Shown in pieces: positions 8,931 through 16,732 of a stretch of DNA of 64,000 nucleotides. The DNA comes from Olsenella_K absiana (GTDB lineage Bacteria; Actinomycetota; Coriobacteriia; Coriobacteriales; Atopobiaceae), in contig NZ_JAZGJQ010000002.1 in NCBI RefSeq assembly GCF_036408855.1, positions 62,001 to 126,000 on the forward strand, given 5' to 3'. Numbering within the stretch: position 1 is the stretch's first letter; the number at the start of each line of letters is the position of its first letter. Under the pieces are notes generated by a model that had not been told where the DNA came from, did not search any database, and worked only from the letters and a program-made list of their open reading frames with translations. Both the position numbers and the translations under genes were made by a program.

Positions 8931-9395
8931 CTAGATGTTGACGACCGCGAGGATGCTCACGAGGAGGGAGAGAATGGCGTAGGTCTCGACCATGGCCGGG
9001 AACAGCATGGCGCGACCGAACTGGTCCGGGTCCTTGGCGACGACGCCGATGGAGGCCACGGAGGTGCGGCCCTGGTGATAGGCGGAGATCAGGCCGGCGA
9101 TGGCGATGGGCAGGCACGCGAAGAGGTACATGAGGCCCTGCTCGGTGGAGGCGACGGGCGTACCGCCGAGGACGCCGATCCTGGAGAGGACGACGAAGGT
9201 GATCAGCAGGCCGTAGATGCCCTGCGTACCGGGGAGGAGCTGGAGGATGAGGACCTTAGCGAACTGGTCGGGGTCCTCGGCCACGACGCCAGCCGCAGCC
9301 TGACCGGCGATACCGACGCCCCAAGCGGAACCGGAGCCGGCGAGAGCAGTTGCAAGAGCAGCACCAAGGAGTGCCAGAGCCATTCCCAAACTCAT
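8931..9395 (-). CDS. ntpK: V-type ATPase membrane rotor subunit K, predicted sodium-binding
   Basis: 154-residue, four-helix duplicated proteolipid. The essential carboxylate is E137 in helix 4 (PAMVETYAIL). The first hairpin carries LLPGTQGIYG (54-62) and the loop before it YHQGR (106-110). Compared with Enterococcus hirae NtpK, all described Na+ ligands are in place: L54, T57, Q58, Q108 and E137, plus the tyrosine (Y61) that hydrogen-bonds to the glutamate. This predicts Na+ rather than H+ translocation. ATG starts two bases after the ntpI stop, with GAGGAAAAC inside the end of ntpI. Confidence 0.95.
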   Translation of the reverse strand: MSLGMALALLGAALATALAGSGSAWGVGIAGQAAAGVVAEDPDQFAKVLILQLLPGTQGIYGLLITFVVLSRIGVLGGTPVASTEQGLMYLFACLPIAIAGLISAYHQGRTSVASIGVVAKDPDQFGRAMLFPAMVETYAILSLLVSILAVVNI

Positions 9396-9397
9396 AG

Positions 9398-11425
9398 TTA
9401 GTTTTCCTCTCTGATTTCGATGTACTTGAAGTTCGCACCGAAGGGAGCGAACGCCTTGCCGCCCGCGTCGTAGAACTTGCCGAAGAACTCGACGAACTGC
9501 AGACGGTTGGTGTGCACGTAGGCACCGAGCAGGTTGATCGCCATGTTCATGAGGTGCCCGAGGAGGAACACCACGACGAACAAGATGACCCCGATGAGAC
9601 CCCCGATACCCGCAATCATCGCGCAGAGCATGTTGACGACGCTCGCGATGACGCCGGTAGCGAGTCCGAGTGCGAGAAGCCTCGAGTAGGACAGGACGTC
9701 CGAGAGCCAGCCCGAGACTCCATAGAGGTCGTAGGCGCCGAGCGCGATGCGCAGGGCCCAGTTCTTCTTGTCCCTGCCGCCCATGAGGATGATCACGACC
9801 ATACCTATGATGGTGATCCACTTGGCCACCTGGCTGACCCAGGCGGGGAGGGAGAACTGCATGCCTACGATGGAGGCGAAGATGTCCGTCGGGAGGAGCA
9901 GGAGGATGAGGCCGACGAGGAACAGGAACCAGTCGAGCACGTCTGATACGAAGCCCACGAAGTCGTGGTCGCGTAGCAGTTCATAGCCCTTGATCCCCAG
10001 ACCAGTGAAGAGGTGGATCACACCGAAGAGCATGCACCACATCAGTAGGTACATCGGGTTCGACATCGGGTCGAACCAAAGCGGTTTGACTATGGTGTCG
10101 CCCGCGTACCCGAAGAAGGTCTTCGCGATCGTGTCCACCGCGTTGCCGAAGAAGCCGCCGAACATGGCGCCCCAGAACATGGTCGTGAGACCGCACCAGA
10201 AGAACAGCGAAAGCAGGTTCTTTATCCCGCTCTGAAGGTTCTTGTGCTTCATGAGCACGATGGCGCAGACGACGGACATCACAAGGCCGTACCCGGCGTC
10301 GGAGAGCATCATCCCGAAGAAGATGATGTAGAAGAAGGTCATGATCGACGTCGGGTCGAAGCGCCCGTGGGTCGGTAGGCCATAGGACTCGAGGACGGGT
10401 TCGGTGATGCGCAGGAACGGACGGTTGCTCAGCCTCGTCGGCGGCTCCTCGCCCTCCTTCGCCTCCTCCTTCTCGGCCAGGGCCTCGTACTTGTCCTCCA
10501 CGTAGGCGATGAGCGCGTCGGCCTTCTCGGCCTCGACCCACCCCTCCAGGAAGAACATGCTCTTGGACTGGAGAATGGTGCCCAGGAGCTGATACCTTTC
10601 AGAACGCGCACGGTAGTAGTCGGAGGCGATCCTGAAGTCATCGCGCAGGTCCGAGAAGGTCTGGATCTCCTTCTTGTCATCCTCGACCCTCTTGGCGAGC
10701 GCCTCGCACTCCGCCTTCAGGTCCTCGATGGCCTGCGCCGGCACCTTGCCCTCTCCGAAGTTGGACGAGGGACGCGCGAAGCCGGCCTCTCGAAGGTTTG
10801 CTTCCAGCGTCTCCTTGACGCTCAGGTGATACACGATCGCCGCGTACGTGAGCTCCTGAGACTGGTCCAGCACCGTCACATCGACGGGCGCAGGGTCGTC
10901 CATGCCCTTAGTGAGGAGGGCGTAGAGCGTCGCCACGTCATCCATGCCGGCGAAGGTGCCGGCGACGAAGCCCGTCGCCTTCGTCCCGCGATAGTTCAGT
11001 GGGACGTTGAGCCTCTTCCAAGGCTCGAGGGAGGCCTGCGCCGCCTGCTTACGGATGATGCCCGCCTTGGACTCGTCGATGTCCTTCGCGATGCGAACGA
11101 GGTCCGAGGCCTTGTCGAGAATGCCCGCGGCCTCGTCGACGATGCCGTCGTAGCGCTTGCGCGTCACGACCTCCTTCTCGGGGAAGAGGGAGCCTCCCTT
11201 CGAGGGAGCGTAGACGGAGAGCTTCTTGAGGGCGTCCTCCAGAGTGTCCGCACTCTTGTCGAAGCGGATCCGTGCGGATTGGGTGTCCATCCGCTCGAGA
11301 CCATCCGCCTCGATGTCGCTCTCGTGCACCTCCATTACCCCGAGGGACTGCAGGCTCTTGAGCAGGACCTTGCGGTTACGCCTAGGAGCGCAGATGCTAA
11401 CCTTCTGCATTTCGACTATTGCCAT
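9398..11425 (-). CDS. ntpI: V-type ATPase membrane stator subunit I
   Basis: 675 residues. The N-terminal half (1-350) is soluble, helical and charged and anchors the peripheral stalks; the C-terminal half has about seven membrane helices and carries the ion half-channels against the K ring. The start chosen (MAIVEMQKVSICAP) has AAGGGGGTGGCAA upstream and fits the family N-terminus; an upstream in-frame extension of 28 codons has no homologous look. The soluble half contains the acidic EEAKEGEEPPTR linker before the first membrane segment. Confidence 0.95.
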   Translation of the reverse strand: MAIVEMQKVSICAPRRNRKVLLKSLQSLGVMEVHESDIEADGLERMDTQSARIRFDKSADTLEDALKKLSVYAPSKGGSLFPEKEVVTRKRYDGIVDEAAGILDKASDLVRIAKDIDESKAGIIRKQAAQASLEPWKRLNVPLNYRGTKATGFVAGTFAGMDDVATLYALLTKGMDDPAPVDVTVLDQSQELTYAAIVYHLSVKETLEANLREAGFARPSSNFGEGKVPAQAIEDLKAECEALAKRVEDDKKEIQTFSDLRDDFRIASDYYRARSERYQLLGTILQSKSMFFLEGWVEAEKADALIAYVEDKYEALAEKEEAKEGEEPPTRLSNRPFLRITEPVLESYGLPTHGRFDPTSIMTFFYIIFFGMMLSDAGYGLVMSVVCAIVLMKHKNLQSGIKNLLSLFFWCGLTTMFWGAMFGGFFGNAVDTIAKTFFGYAGDTIVKPLWFDPMSNPMYLLMWCMLFGVIHLFTGLGIKGYELLRDHDFVGFVSDVLDWFLFLVGLILLLLPTDIFASIVGMQFSLPAWVSQVAKWITIIGMVVIILMGGRDKKNWALRIALGAYDLYGVSGWLSDVLSYSRLLALGLATGVIASVVNMLCAMIAGIGGLIGVILFVVVFLLGHLMNMAINLLGAYVHTNRLQFVEFFGKFYDAGGKAFAPFGANFKYIEIREEN

Positions 11426-11537
11426 TTGCCACCCCCTTAGTTTTTCGTAACATTCAATCGGAAGAACGTTCTGAACAAATACGGACGTCAAACGTCCGGG
11501 TTCAGCCAAGCACTAACGCTAGGAGAAGAAGCAAGAG

Positions 11538-11846
11538 CTACTTGAGTACGAGTTCCTTCACAGCCTTGACCGCAGCTGGCATCCTCTCGGCAAGCGCACC
11601 GGTCGGTTCCGGGTAATCCATCCCGTCAGAGGTGAGAGCGTCAATCTCGCGCTGCTCGCTCTGTCGCCACCCCTCGCGCGCCTCCTTGAGGCGTGCTGCT
11701 GACTCCTCTGCCGCCTGCTCTAGAATCTGCTTGCTCTCTCGCTCGCCATCCTGACGAATCTCGCGCGCCTGCGTGCGTGCGTCGGAGACGATCTGGTCGG
11801 CCTTGGACTCGGCCTCCTTGACCTTTGAGATGGTCTCTTCTATCAC
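11538..11846 (-). CDS. ntpF: V-type ATPase peripheral-stalk subunit G/H (NtpF)
   Basis: 102 residues beginning at a GTG preceded by AAAGGAGGAGCG, a near-perfect ribosome site that decides the start; a longer frame reaching 11885 would run through the terminator hairpin. The protein is one long charged helix (KVKEAESKADQIVSDARTQA and on), as expected for the partner of subunit E in the two peripheral stalks. First gene of the ATPase operon. Confidence 0.9.
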   Translation of the reverse strand: MIEETISKVKEAESKADQIVSDARTQAREIRQDGERESKQILEQAAEESAARLKEAREGWRQSEQREIDALTSDGMDYPEPTGALAERMPAAVKAVKELVLK

Positions 11847-11865
11847 CGCTCCTCCTTTCTTGTAA

Positions 11866-11897
11866 GGTGCTGGCTGATTAAACAATCAGCCAGCACC
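11866..11897 (-). terminator. Hairpin between grdD and the ATPase operon
   Basis: Perfect 14-base arms around an AAAC loop, 54 bases past the grdD stop and only six bases before the ntpF ribosome site. The minus-strand sequence after it is TTACAAG, not a real U-run, so it may be a weak terminator, an attenuator or a 3'-end stabiliser rather than a complete stop. Confidence 0.65.
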
Positions 11898-11951
11898 GTA
11901 AGTATCATACGCAAAATGCGATAGATATCGCCGAAAAGCTGTTGAGCGGTA

Positions 11952-13106
11952 CTAACTAATGTAGCCAGCATCCTTCAGCACGTCGTGGGCCTTGCTCTCG
12001 TTGGCCGTGCTCATCATGACGACGGGTCCGGTGCAGCCCATGCCGCTCTCGGCGTAGATGCCCGCCTTCCAGAGCGCGTGGACGGCATCCTCGAGATCGA
12101 GCACATCGACGCCCAGGATGGCAGCGGGAACGGGCTCCGCAGGAGGAGCGGTGACCTCCTCCGCCGGCTCCTTGGAGGCGTTCTTCTTTGCCTCGAGGGC
12201 CGCCAGGATGTCGTTCAGGCCGGCCTTCTCGGCCGCCTCGTACTCCGCCGCGACCTTCGCGAAGATCTTCTCGCGGACGAGCTCGGCGGCGAACACAAGG
12301 GCGTTCGCGACAACCGGAGCACCGGAAGCACGGGAGACGATGAGCACGAGCTTGTCGTAGCCCTTGCCCACGCCAGGACCGTAGCCGAAGCCAACGGACT
12401 CGAAGGAGCCGCCCGTCGTGAAGGAGGAGAGCATCTTGTTGAGGACGTTTCCGGTCAGCGAGTCGCAGACCATGATGTCCGGGGTGCCCTTGAGGACGTC
12501 GTTGCCGCGCATCACGCAGCCGCCGTCGGCGCGCGAGGACTCCGCGAAGTCGAAGTCGTAACCGTTGTCCTTGAGCTCGCGCAGGGCGTGCTCGACCTGG
12601 CGGGCGCCGTTGACGTTCAGGATGCCCACGGTCGGACGGGCGATGCCGGTCGCCTTAGCGACAGCGAGGCCGTCGATCGTGTTCTTAATCATGCCCTCGA
12701 CGAGGTCGGGGCTCGAGGTGCCCGTCGTGTTGGCGACGAACATCTCCTTGCCGACGCCCGGGGTGACGACGCGGCCCACGGTGGAGACGCCGATCGGGAA
12801 CGGGTAGTGCATGGTGACGGCACCGTCGACGACGTGCTCGCTCAGGAGCTCGTCCATCTTCTTGTGGCCGGCCTCGTCGTCGTCGACGTGGACGGTCGTG
12901 ATGCCCTCATGCTCGAGAGTGCCGATGTAGTACACGTCGACGCCACGCTTGGCGGCAGCGACGGCCGCAGCCATGGCGTTCTCCTCGCCATGCTCGCTGC
13001 CCATGCCCGTGAGGGCAATCTTGGGCCTCGGGCCGAAGGATCCGCTCTCGAGGCCATCGGCCATCTGCATGAAGGCCTGGGCGATAGTCTTCTGGAGATC
13101 GCTCAT
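11952..13106 (-). CDS. grdD: Glycine/betaine reductase component C, subunit GrdD
   Basis: 384 residues. With GrdC it forms protein C, which takes the carboxymethyl group off selenoprotein A and releases acetyl phosphate. Family features: the ALTGMGSEHGEENAMAAAV segment near residue 28 (PlsX-like fold) and a conserved cysteine C358 in SGMGCTGPVVM near the C-terminus, the residue proposed to carry the acetyl thioester. An alanine/proline-rich linker (KEPAEEVTAPPAEPVP) at about 310-330 separates the domains. ATG with AAGGGGGCTTATCG, 12 bases after grdC. Last gene of the reductase cluster. Confidence 0.93.
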   Translation of the reverse strand: MSDLQKTIAQAFMQMADGLESGSFGPRPKIALTGMGSEHGEENAMAAAVAAAKRGVDVYYIGTLEHEGITTVHVDDDEAGHKKMDELLSEHVVDGAVTMHYPFPIGVSTVGRVVTPGVGKEMFVANTTGTSSPDLVEGMIKNTIDGLAVAKATGIARPTVGILNVNGARQVEHALRELKDNGYDFDFAESSRADGGCVMRGNDVLKGTPDIMVCDSLTGNVLNKMLSSFTTGGSFESVGFGYGPGVGKGYDKLVLIVSRASGAPVVANALVFAAELVREKIFAKVAAEYEAAEKAGLNDILAALEAKKNASKEPAEEVTAPPAEPVPAAILGVDVLDLEDAVHALWKAGIYAESGMGCTGPVVMMSTANESKAHDVLKDAGYIS

Positions 13107-13118
13107 CGATAAGCCCCC

Positions 13119-14657
13119 TTACTCCGCCTGAGCCAGAAGGGCGTTGGCGAAGTCCCTCATGGTGGAGGCGATCATGCCCTTGACCTCGTCCTCGCTGACG
13201 GCAGCCTGGTCGCCCTGGCCGTCGTTGGCCTCGATCATCACGGAGACGCCGTCGAAGAGGTTGGTCATGCGGCCCAGGAACAGCGAGCCCTTGCCGACGA
13301 CCATGACGCGCTTCCAGGTGCCCTCCTCGATACGGGTGCGGGCGATGCCGAGAATGGGTACGCCGGAGGGAATGTGACCCTGGGTGGGAGCCCAGCCAGG
13401 CAGGCCGTACTCGCTCGGGAAGGTCTTGAGCTGCGCCTTCTCGAGCTGGCCCTTCTTGACGCCGAGGGCGGCGATCATCTTGAAGTTGGACAGGGGGACG
13501 TCACCGGCGCCAGCGGGCTTGGTGATGTCGGGGTTCTGCATCTCGGGAGAGTACTTGTCGACGTCGGTGACGGTGAGGCCAGCCTTCTCCAGCGGGTCGT
13601 AGACAAGCGAGCCGATGACGGCCTGAGGCGCGGACCCGGTGCCCACGGCGACGCGGCCGAGGTGCTCGAGGTCGACAACGGGGCTCACGCCATCGTCGGT
13701 GGTGACGATGATGCAGATGCCGCCGATCATGTCCTCGAGGACGGGCATGCCCTTCTTGACGTGCTCCTTGCCGTTCATGCCGAGCTTGGCGGTGCAGCCA
13801 CCGGCGGTGACGGCGACGGTCTTGTAGGAGCCAGCGGCCACGAGGGAGGCGGCCTCGATCAGAGCGTGCGTCGGAGCGGCGCAGAAGCCACGGGCGTCAG
13901 AGCCGGTGGCGTTCACGAGACCGGCGATCTCAGCGGCGGCCTTGGCGAAGTTACCGCCACCGCGCTGGTTCATATCGCCGCAGGCCTCCTCGGAGCAGTC
14001 GATCACGTAGTCGACGTCCTCCTTGGCGACACCGGCGTTCTTGAGGCCGTAGAGCAGCGCGAGGACCGAGGAGGCCTTCTCCACGATGTTCTCGTGCATG
14101 ATCTCGGCGGACAGGTTGTGGTCGACGTCGTGGGCGCGGTTGACGCAGCCGACGAGCTTGCCGTCGATGTAGAGGCCCTCGGAGGCCTCCTCGGCGACGA
14201 GGCGGGCAATCTCCGCCGCGTCGGTCGCGGCGGGGATGCGAGCGATGATGGTCTCGTCGATCAGCGGGTCGGCAGCGAGCTTGTCCTTCGTCGCGTCGAT
14301 GAAGGCGCCGTCGAGCTTGACGAGGTCGAAGACGTCGCAGGCGCCCATGAGGAGCGTGAACTCGTCCTCGGGCATAATCTCACCGAACTGGCCATAGCGC
14401 TCGGAGCAGCCGCAGTCCTTGTCGTACCAGGGGAAATCGGTGTTCTCCAGGTCTTCGGGGGTCTTGTTGCCAATGTAGACCTGGTTCGGGAGGTAGCTCA
14501 GGACCTGATCGTAGGAGCGGAGGTGCTTGGGGAGCTCCTTCAGGTACTCACCGTCGGGGTTCACGACGCGCTCAGTAGTCTGGGTGGTGCCGTTGTAGAT
14601 GACCATGTCGGGCGTGTGCGCGAGTACGTAGCCGGTACCCTTAATGACGCTCTTCAT
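13119..14657 (-). CDS. grdC: Glycine/betaine reductase component C, subunit GrdC
   Basis: 512 residues, thiolase/FabH-like fold, the other half of acetyl-phosphate-forming protein C. The N-terminus MKSVIKGTGYVLAHTPDMV and the CGCSERYGQFGEIMPEDEF segment near residue 82 are typical of GrdC, and a thiolase-type cysteine segment lies in GSDARGFCAAPTHAL near 255. Start ATG with AGAGGACTTACATAT. It follows grdA after a hairpin with a U-tract, so it may receive less transcript than grdA. Confidence 0.95.
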   Translation of the reverse strand: MKSVIKGTGYVLAHTPDMVIYNGTTQTTERVVNPDGEYLKELPKHLRSYDQVLSYLPNQVYIGNKTPEDLENTDFPWYDKDCGCSERYGQFGEIMPEDEFTLLMGACDVFDLVKLDGAFIDATKDKLAADPLIDETIIARIPAATDAAEIARLVAEEASEGLYIDGKLVGCVNRAHDVDHNLSAEIMHENIVEKASSVLALLYGLKNAGVAKEDVDYVIDCSEEACGDMNQRGGGNFAKAAAEIAGLVNATGSDARGFCAAPTHALIEAASLVAAGSYKTVAVTAGGCTAKLGMNGKEHVKKGMPVLEDMIGGICIIVTTDDGVSPVVDLEHLGRVAVGTGSAPQAVIGSLVYDPLEKAGLTVTDVDKYSPEMQNPDITKPAGAGDVPLSNFKMIAALGVKKGQLEKAQLKTFPSEYGLPGWAPTQGHIPSGVPILGIARTRIEEGTWKRVMVVGKGSLFLGRMTNLFDGVSVMIEANDGQGDQAAVSEDEVKGMIASTMRDFANALLAQAE

Positions 14658-14729
14658 ATATGTAAGTCCTCTTTTCCTGAGTTAGCCTCCCTGGCCTCTT
14701 GAGCGGCAAGGCCGGGAGAATGCCGTTTT

Positions 14730-14771
14730 CAAAAAGAAAGAGGGGCGGCGGCTTTTCGTCCGCCGCCCCTC
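14730..14771 (-). terminator. Strong intrinsic terminator after grdA
   Basis: Perfect 12-base GC-rich arms (14740-14751 and 14760-14771) around an 8-base loop, followed on the minus strand by TTTCTTTTTG. It begins 11 bases past the grdA stop codon and lies before grdC, so it would partly isolate grdA from grdC-grdD. Confidence 0.85.
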
Positions 14772-14781
14772 CCGCAATTTG

Positions 14782-15258
14782 CTAGTCGAGGTACTTGCAG
14801 TAATCGGACCTGACCGACTCCATCTCATCACGGATGTCGTCGAGATCAAGGACCATCTCCATCATGGAGACCTGGTCCTCATAGACATCAGGATCGATCT
14901 CAGCCTTAACCTCAGGCTCGCAGATGTGGTAAACCGTGAGTCCCAACTGGACCCCAGTCAACGGACCGGCAAAAGTAGGATCGCCATTGGTGACCGTCTC
15001 GGCGGTCAGACCAGCGCCCTCACCATCAGCGGTGCCAAGAAGGACGGTAACGTTCTCAGGACCGTACTCCTCCGCAATCTCCTTGACGCGCTTCTGGTTC
15101 TCCAGGTCCATTGCACCTGCAGCCGTTCAGACGAAGCACTCGGTGGGTGCGAAGACGACTTCGCCACCGGCGCTCTCGGCACAAGCCTTGATAGCGTCAC
15201 CAGGGACGCCATCACGATCGCCGATAGCGACGATCTTCTTACCCTTGATAATGCTCAT
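14782..15258 (-). CDS. grdA: Glycine/betaine reductase selenoprotein A
   Basis: 158 residues when the in-frame TGA at 15127-15129 is read as selenocysteine (residue 44) in the classical CFVU motif: T-E-C-F-V-U-T-A-A-G. Both halves read as one GrdA: MSIIKGKKIVAIGDRDGVPG before the TGA and TAAGAMDLENQKRVKEIAEE after it, and length and Sec position match the family. Protein A carries the substrate-derived carboxymethyl group on selenium between protein B and protein C. ATG with AAAGGAGCGTGGGC. It has its own consensus-like promoter upstream and its own terminator downstream. Confidence 0.96.
15103..15119 (-). promoter_or_regulatory. Possible SECIS hairpin of grdA
   Basis: A small hairpin, CAGGT/ACCTG with a 7-base loop starting with G, begins 8 bases after the selenocysteine TGA. 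The loop is somewhat closer to the TGA than the usual bacterial SECIS spacing, so this is a weak candidate. Confidence 0.35.
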
Positions 15259-15290
15259 GCCCACGCTCCTTTCCCTTTCTCAAATTGCTT

Positions 15291-15310
15291 AGGTCATTGA
15301 ATAATGACCT
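15291..15310 (-). other. Leader hairpin of grdA
   Basis: AGGTCATT/AATGACCT with a 4-base loop lies between the grdA promoter and its ribosome site. No U-run follows, so it is more likely a 5' mRNA stabiliser than a terminator. Confidence 0.5.
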
Positions 15311-15319
15311 CTTAAAACC

Positions 15320-15347
15320 ATTATAACTCAAAAAATAATCGAGTAAA
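15320..15347 (-). promoter_or_regulatory. Promoter in front of grdA
   Basis: On the minus strand: TTTACT, 16 bases, then a perfect TATAAT at 15320-15325. It sits in a markedly AT-rich 100-base gap between trxA and grdA, in contrast to the GC-rich surroundings. The predicted start of transcription is about 55 bases ahead of the grdA ATG. Confidence 0.75.
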
Positions 15348-15359
15348 GATGCAGAAATA

Positions 15360-15677
15360 CTAAATGTACTTCTTAATCATCGCCTCGACGTTCTCAGGGG
15401 TCGCGTCCTCCTTGACGCACTCGTCGATCTTCTCGCCGCCCTTGTAGATGGCGATGACCGGCAGGCCGAGAATCTTCTGGCCGATGGCCAGACGACGGGC
15501 CTTGGTGGTGTTGAGGGCGCAGAACTTGATCTTGTCGCCGTAGACGTCAGCGAAGCCGTGGATGTGCGGCATGAGAGCAGCGCAGGGAACGCAACCGTCG
15601 CCGTAGAAGTCCACGAGCACGTAACCGTCGGCCTTGAGGACCTCGTCATCGAACGTCTTCTTATCGACTTCCAGCAT
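15360..15677 (-). CDS. trxA: Thioredoxin of the glycine/betaine reductase system
   Basis: 105-residue single-domain thioredoxin. The active site is GCVPC (C29, C32) instead of WCGPC. This variant is typical of the specialised thioredoxins encoded with grd genes, as in Eubacterium acidaminophilum. It passes electrons from TrxB to the reductase, restoring selenoprotein A. GGAGGAGATAGAC precedes the ATG. Lies between trxB and grdA. Confidence 0.95.
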   Translation of the reverse strand: MLEVDKKTFDDEVLKADGYVLVDFYGDGCVPCAALMPHIHGFADVYGDKIKFCALNTTKARRLAIGQKILGLPVIAIYKGGEKIDECVKEDATPENVEAMIKKYI

Positions 15678-15733
15678 GTCTATCTCCTCCTACTTGAGAC
15701 TTATCGCCAGTTTGTAGTAGCCAGTCAGCTTGA

Positions 15734-16678
15734 CTACTTGAGGCTATCGACGTACTTGTAGGCCTGCTTGGCCGCAATCGCACCATCGGCGGCGGCGGTG
15801 ACGACCTGGCGCAGGCTCTTGGGCCTCACGTCGCCAGCAGCGAAGACGCCTGCGACGTTGGTATGCATATCCTCGTCGGTCTTGATGTAGCCGTGATCGT
15901 CCAGCTCGACGGCGCCCTTGAGAAAATCAGTGTTGGGCAGGTTGCCGATGAAGCCGAACAGACCGAAGAGGCCATCCTCGGGATCCGCCTCAATAGTGGT
16001 GAGCTCGCCGGTCTTGGTGTTCTTTACGATCATCTTGTTGAGAAGATCGTCACCGTCGACCTCCTCCACGACGCTGTTCCACATGAAGTGGAGCTTGGGC
16101 GTCTTGAAGGCCTTCTCCTGGACGAGCTCGTCAGCACGGAGCTGGTCACGCCTGTGGATGACGGTAACCTTGCGCGCGTAGTTGGTGAGGTACATGGCCT
16201 CCTCAACCGCGGAGTTCCCGCCACCGACGACGTAGACCTCGAAGTCCTCGAAGAAGTTAGCGTCGCAGGTAGCGCAGAAAGAGATGCCCCTGCCGACGAA
16301 CTTCTCCTCGTTCTTGCAGCCGATGGGACGCGGGTGCGCACCAGTGGCAAGAATGACTGCCTTGGCCTGGTAGTCCCCGTTGGCGCCGTGCAGGACCTTG
16401 ACGTCGCCGTCAAGCTCGACAGACTTGATGGTGTCGCTCACGCGCTCGGCGCCGAACTTGGCGACCTGCTCGGACATCCTCTTGATAAGGCTCGGACCAG
16501 ACTCACCCTCGACCTTAGAACCAGGGTAGTTCTCGATCTCGTTGGTGATGGCAATCTGACCGCCATCCTGGCCCTTCTCGATGAGGAGGGTGTCGAGCCT
16601 GTCCCTGCCAGCGTAGATGGCAGCGGAAAGCCCAGCAGGGCCTGCCCCCAGAATGATCAGATCATAGACCTTTGCCAT
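15734..16678 (-). CDS. trxB: Thioredoxin reductase (NADPH, FAD)
   Basis: 314 residues, full length. FAD-binding GAGPAGLSAA is at 11-20, the redox-active pair C135/C138 is in FCATCDANFF, a second Rossmann motif (GGGNSAVEEA) follows, and the C-terminal FAD motif is FAAGDVRPKSLRQVVTAAADG. It supplies electrons from NADPH to the neighbouring GCVPC thioredoxin for substrate reduction. Confidence 0.96.
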   Translation of the reverse strand: MAKVYDLIILGAGPAGLSAAIYAGRDRLDTLLIEKGQDGGQIAITNEIENYPGSKVEGESGPSLIKRMSEQVAKFGAERVSDTIKSVELDGDVKVLHGANGDYQAKAVILATGAHPRPIGCKNEEKFVGRGISFCATCDANFFEDFEVYVVGGGNSAVEEAMYLTNYARKVTVIHRRDQLRADELVQEKAFKTPKLHFMWNSVVEEVDGDDLLNKMIVKNTKTGELTTIEADPEDGLFGLFGFIGNLPNTDFLKGAVELDDHGYIKTDEDMHTNVAGVFAAGDVRPKSLRQVVTAAADGAIAAKQAYKYVDSLK

Positions 16679-16732
16679 TGATGCGCACCTCAGCTTTCTT
16701 GTTCCGATTTTGCGAACAGGTTAAAAGATACC

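Noticed and set aside
15127..15129. grdA as a truncated gene starting after the TGA
   Set aside because: The TGA completes the CFVU motif, and the upstream 43 codons match the GrdA N-terminus with a strong ribosome site.
15360..15677. Thioredoxin with a damaged active site
   Set aside because: GCVPC instead of WCGPC is the normal form of thioredoxins dedicated to glycine/betaine reductases.
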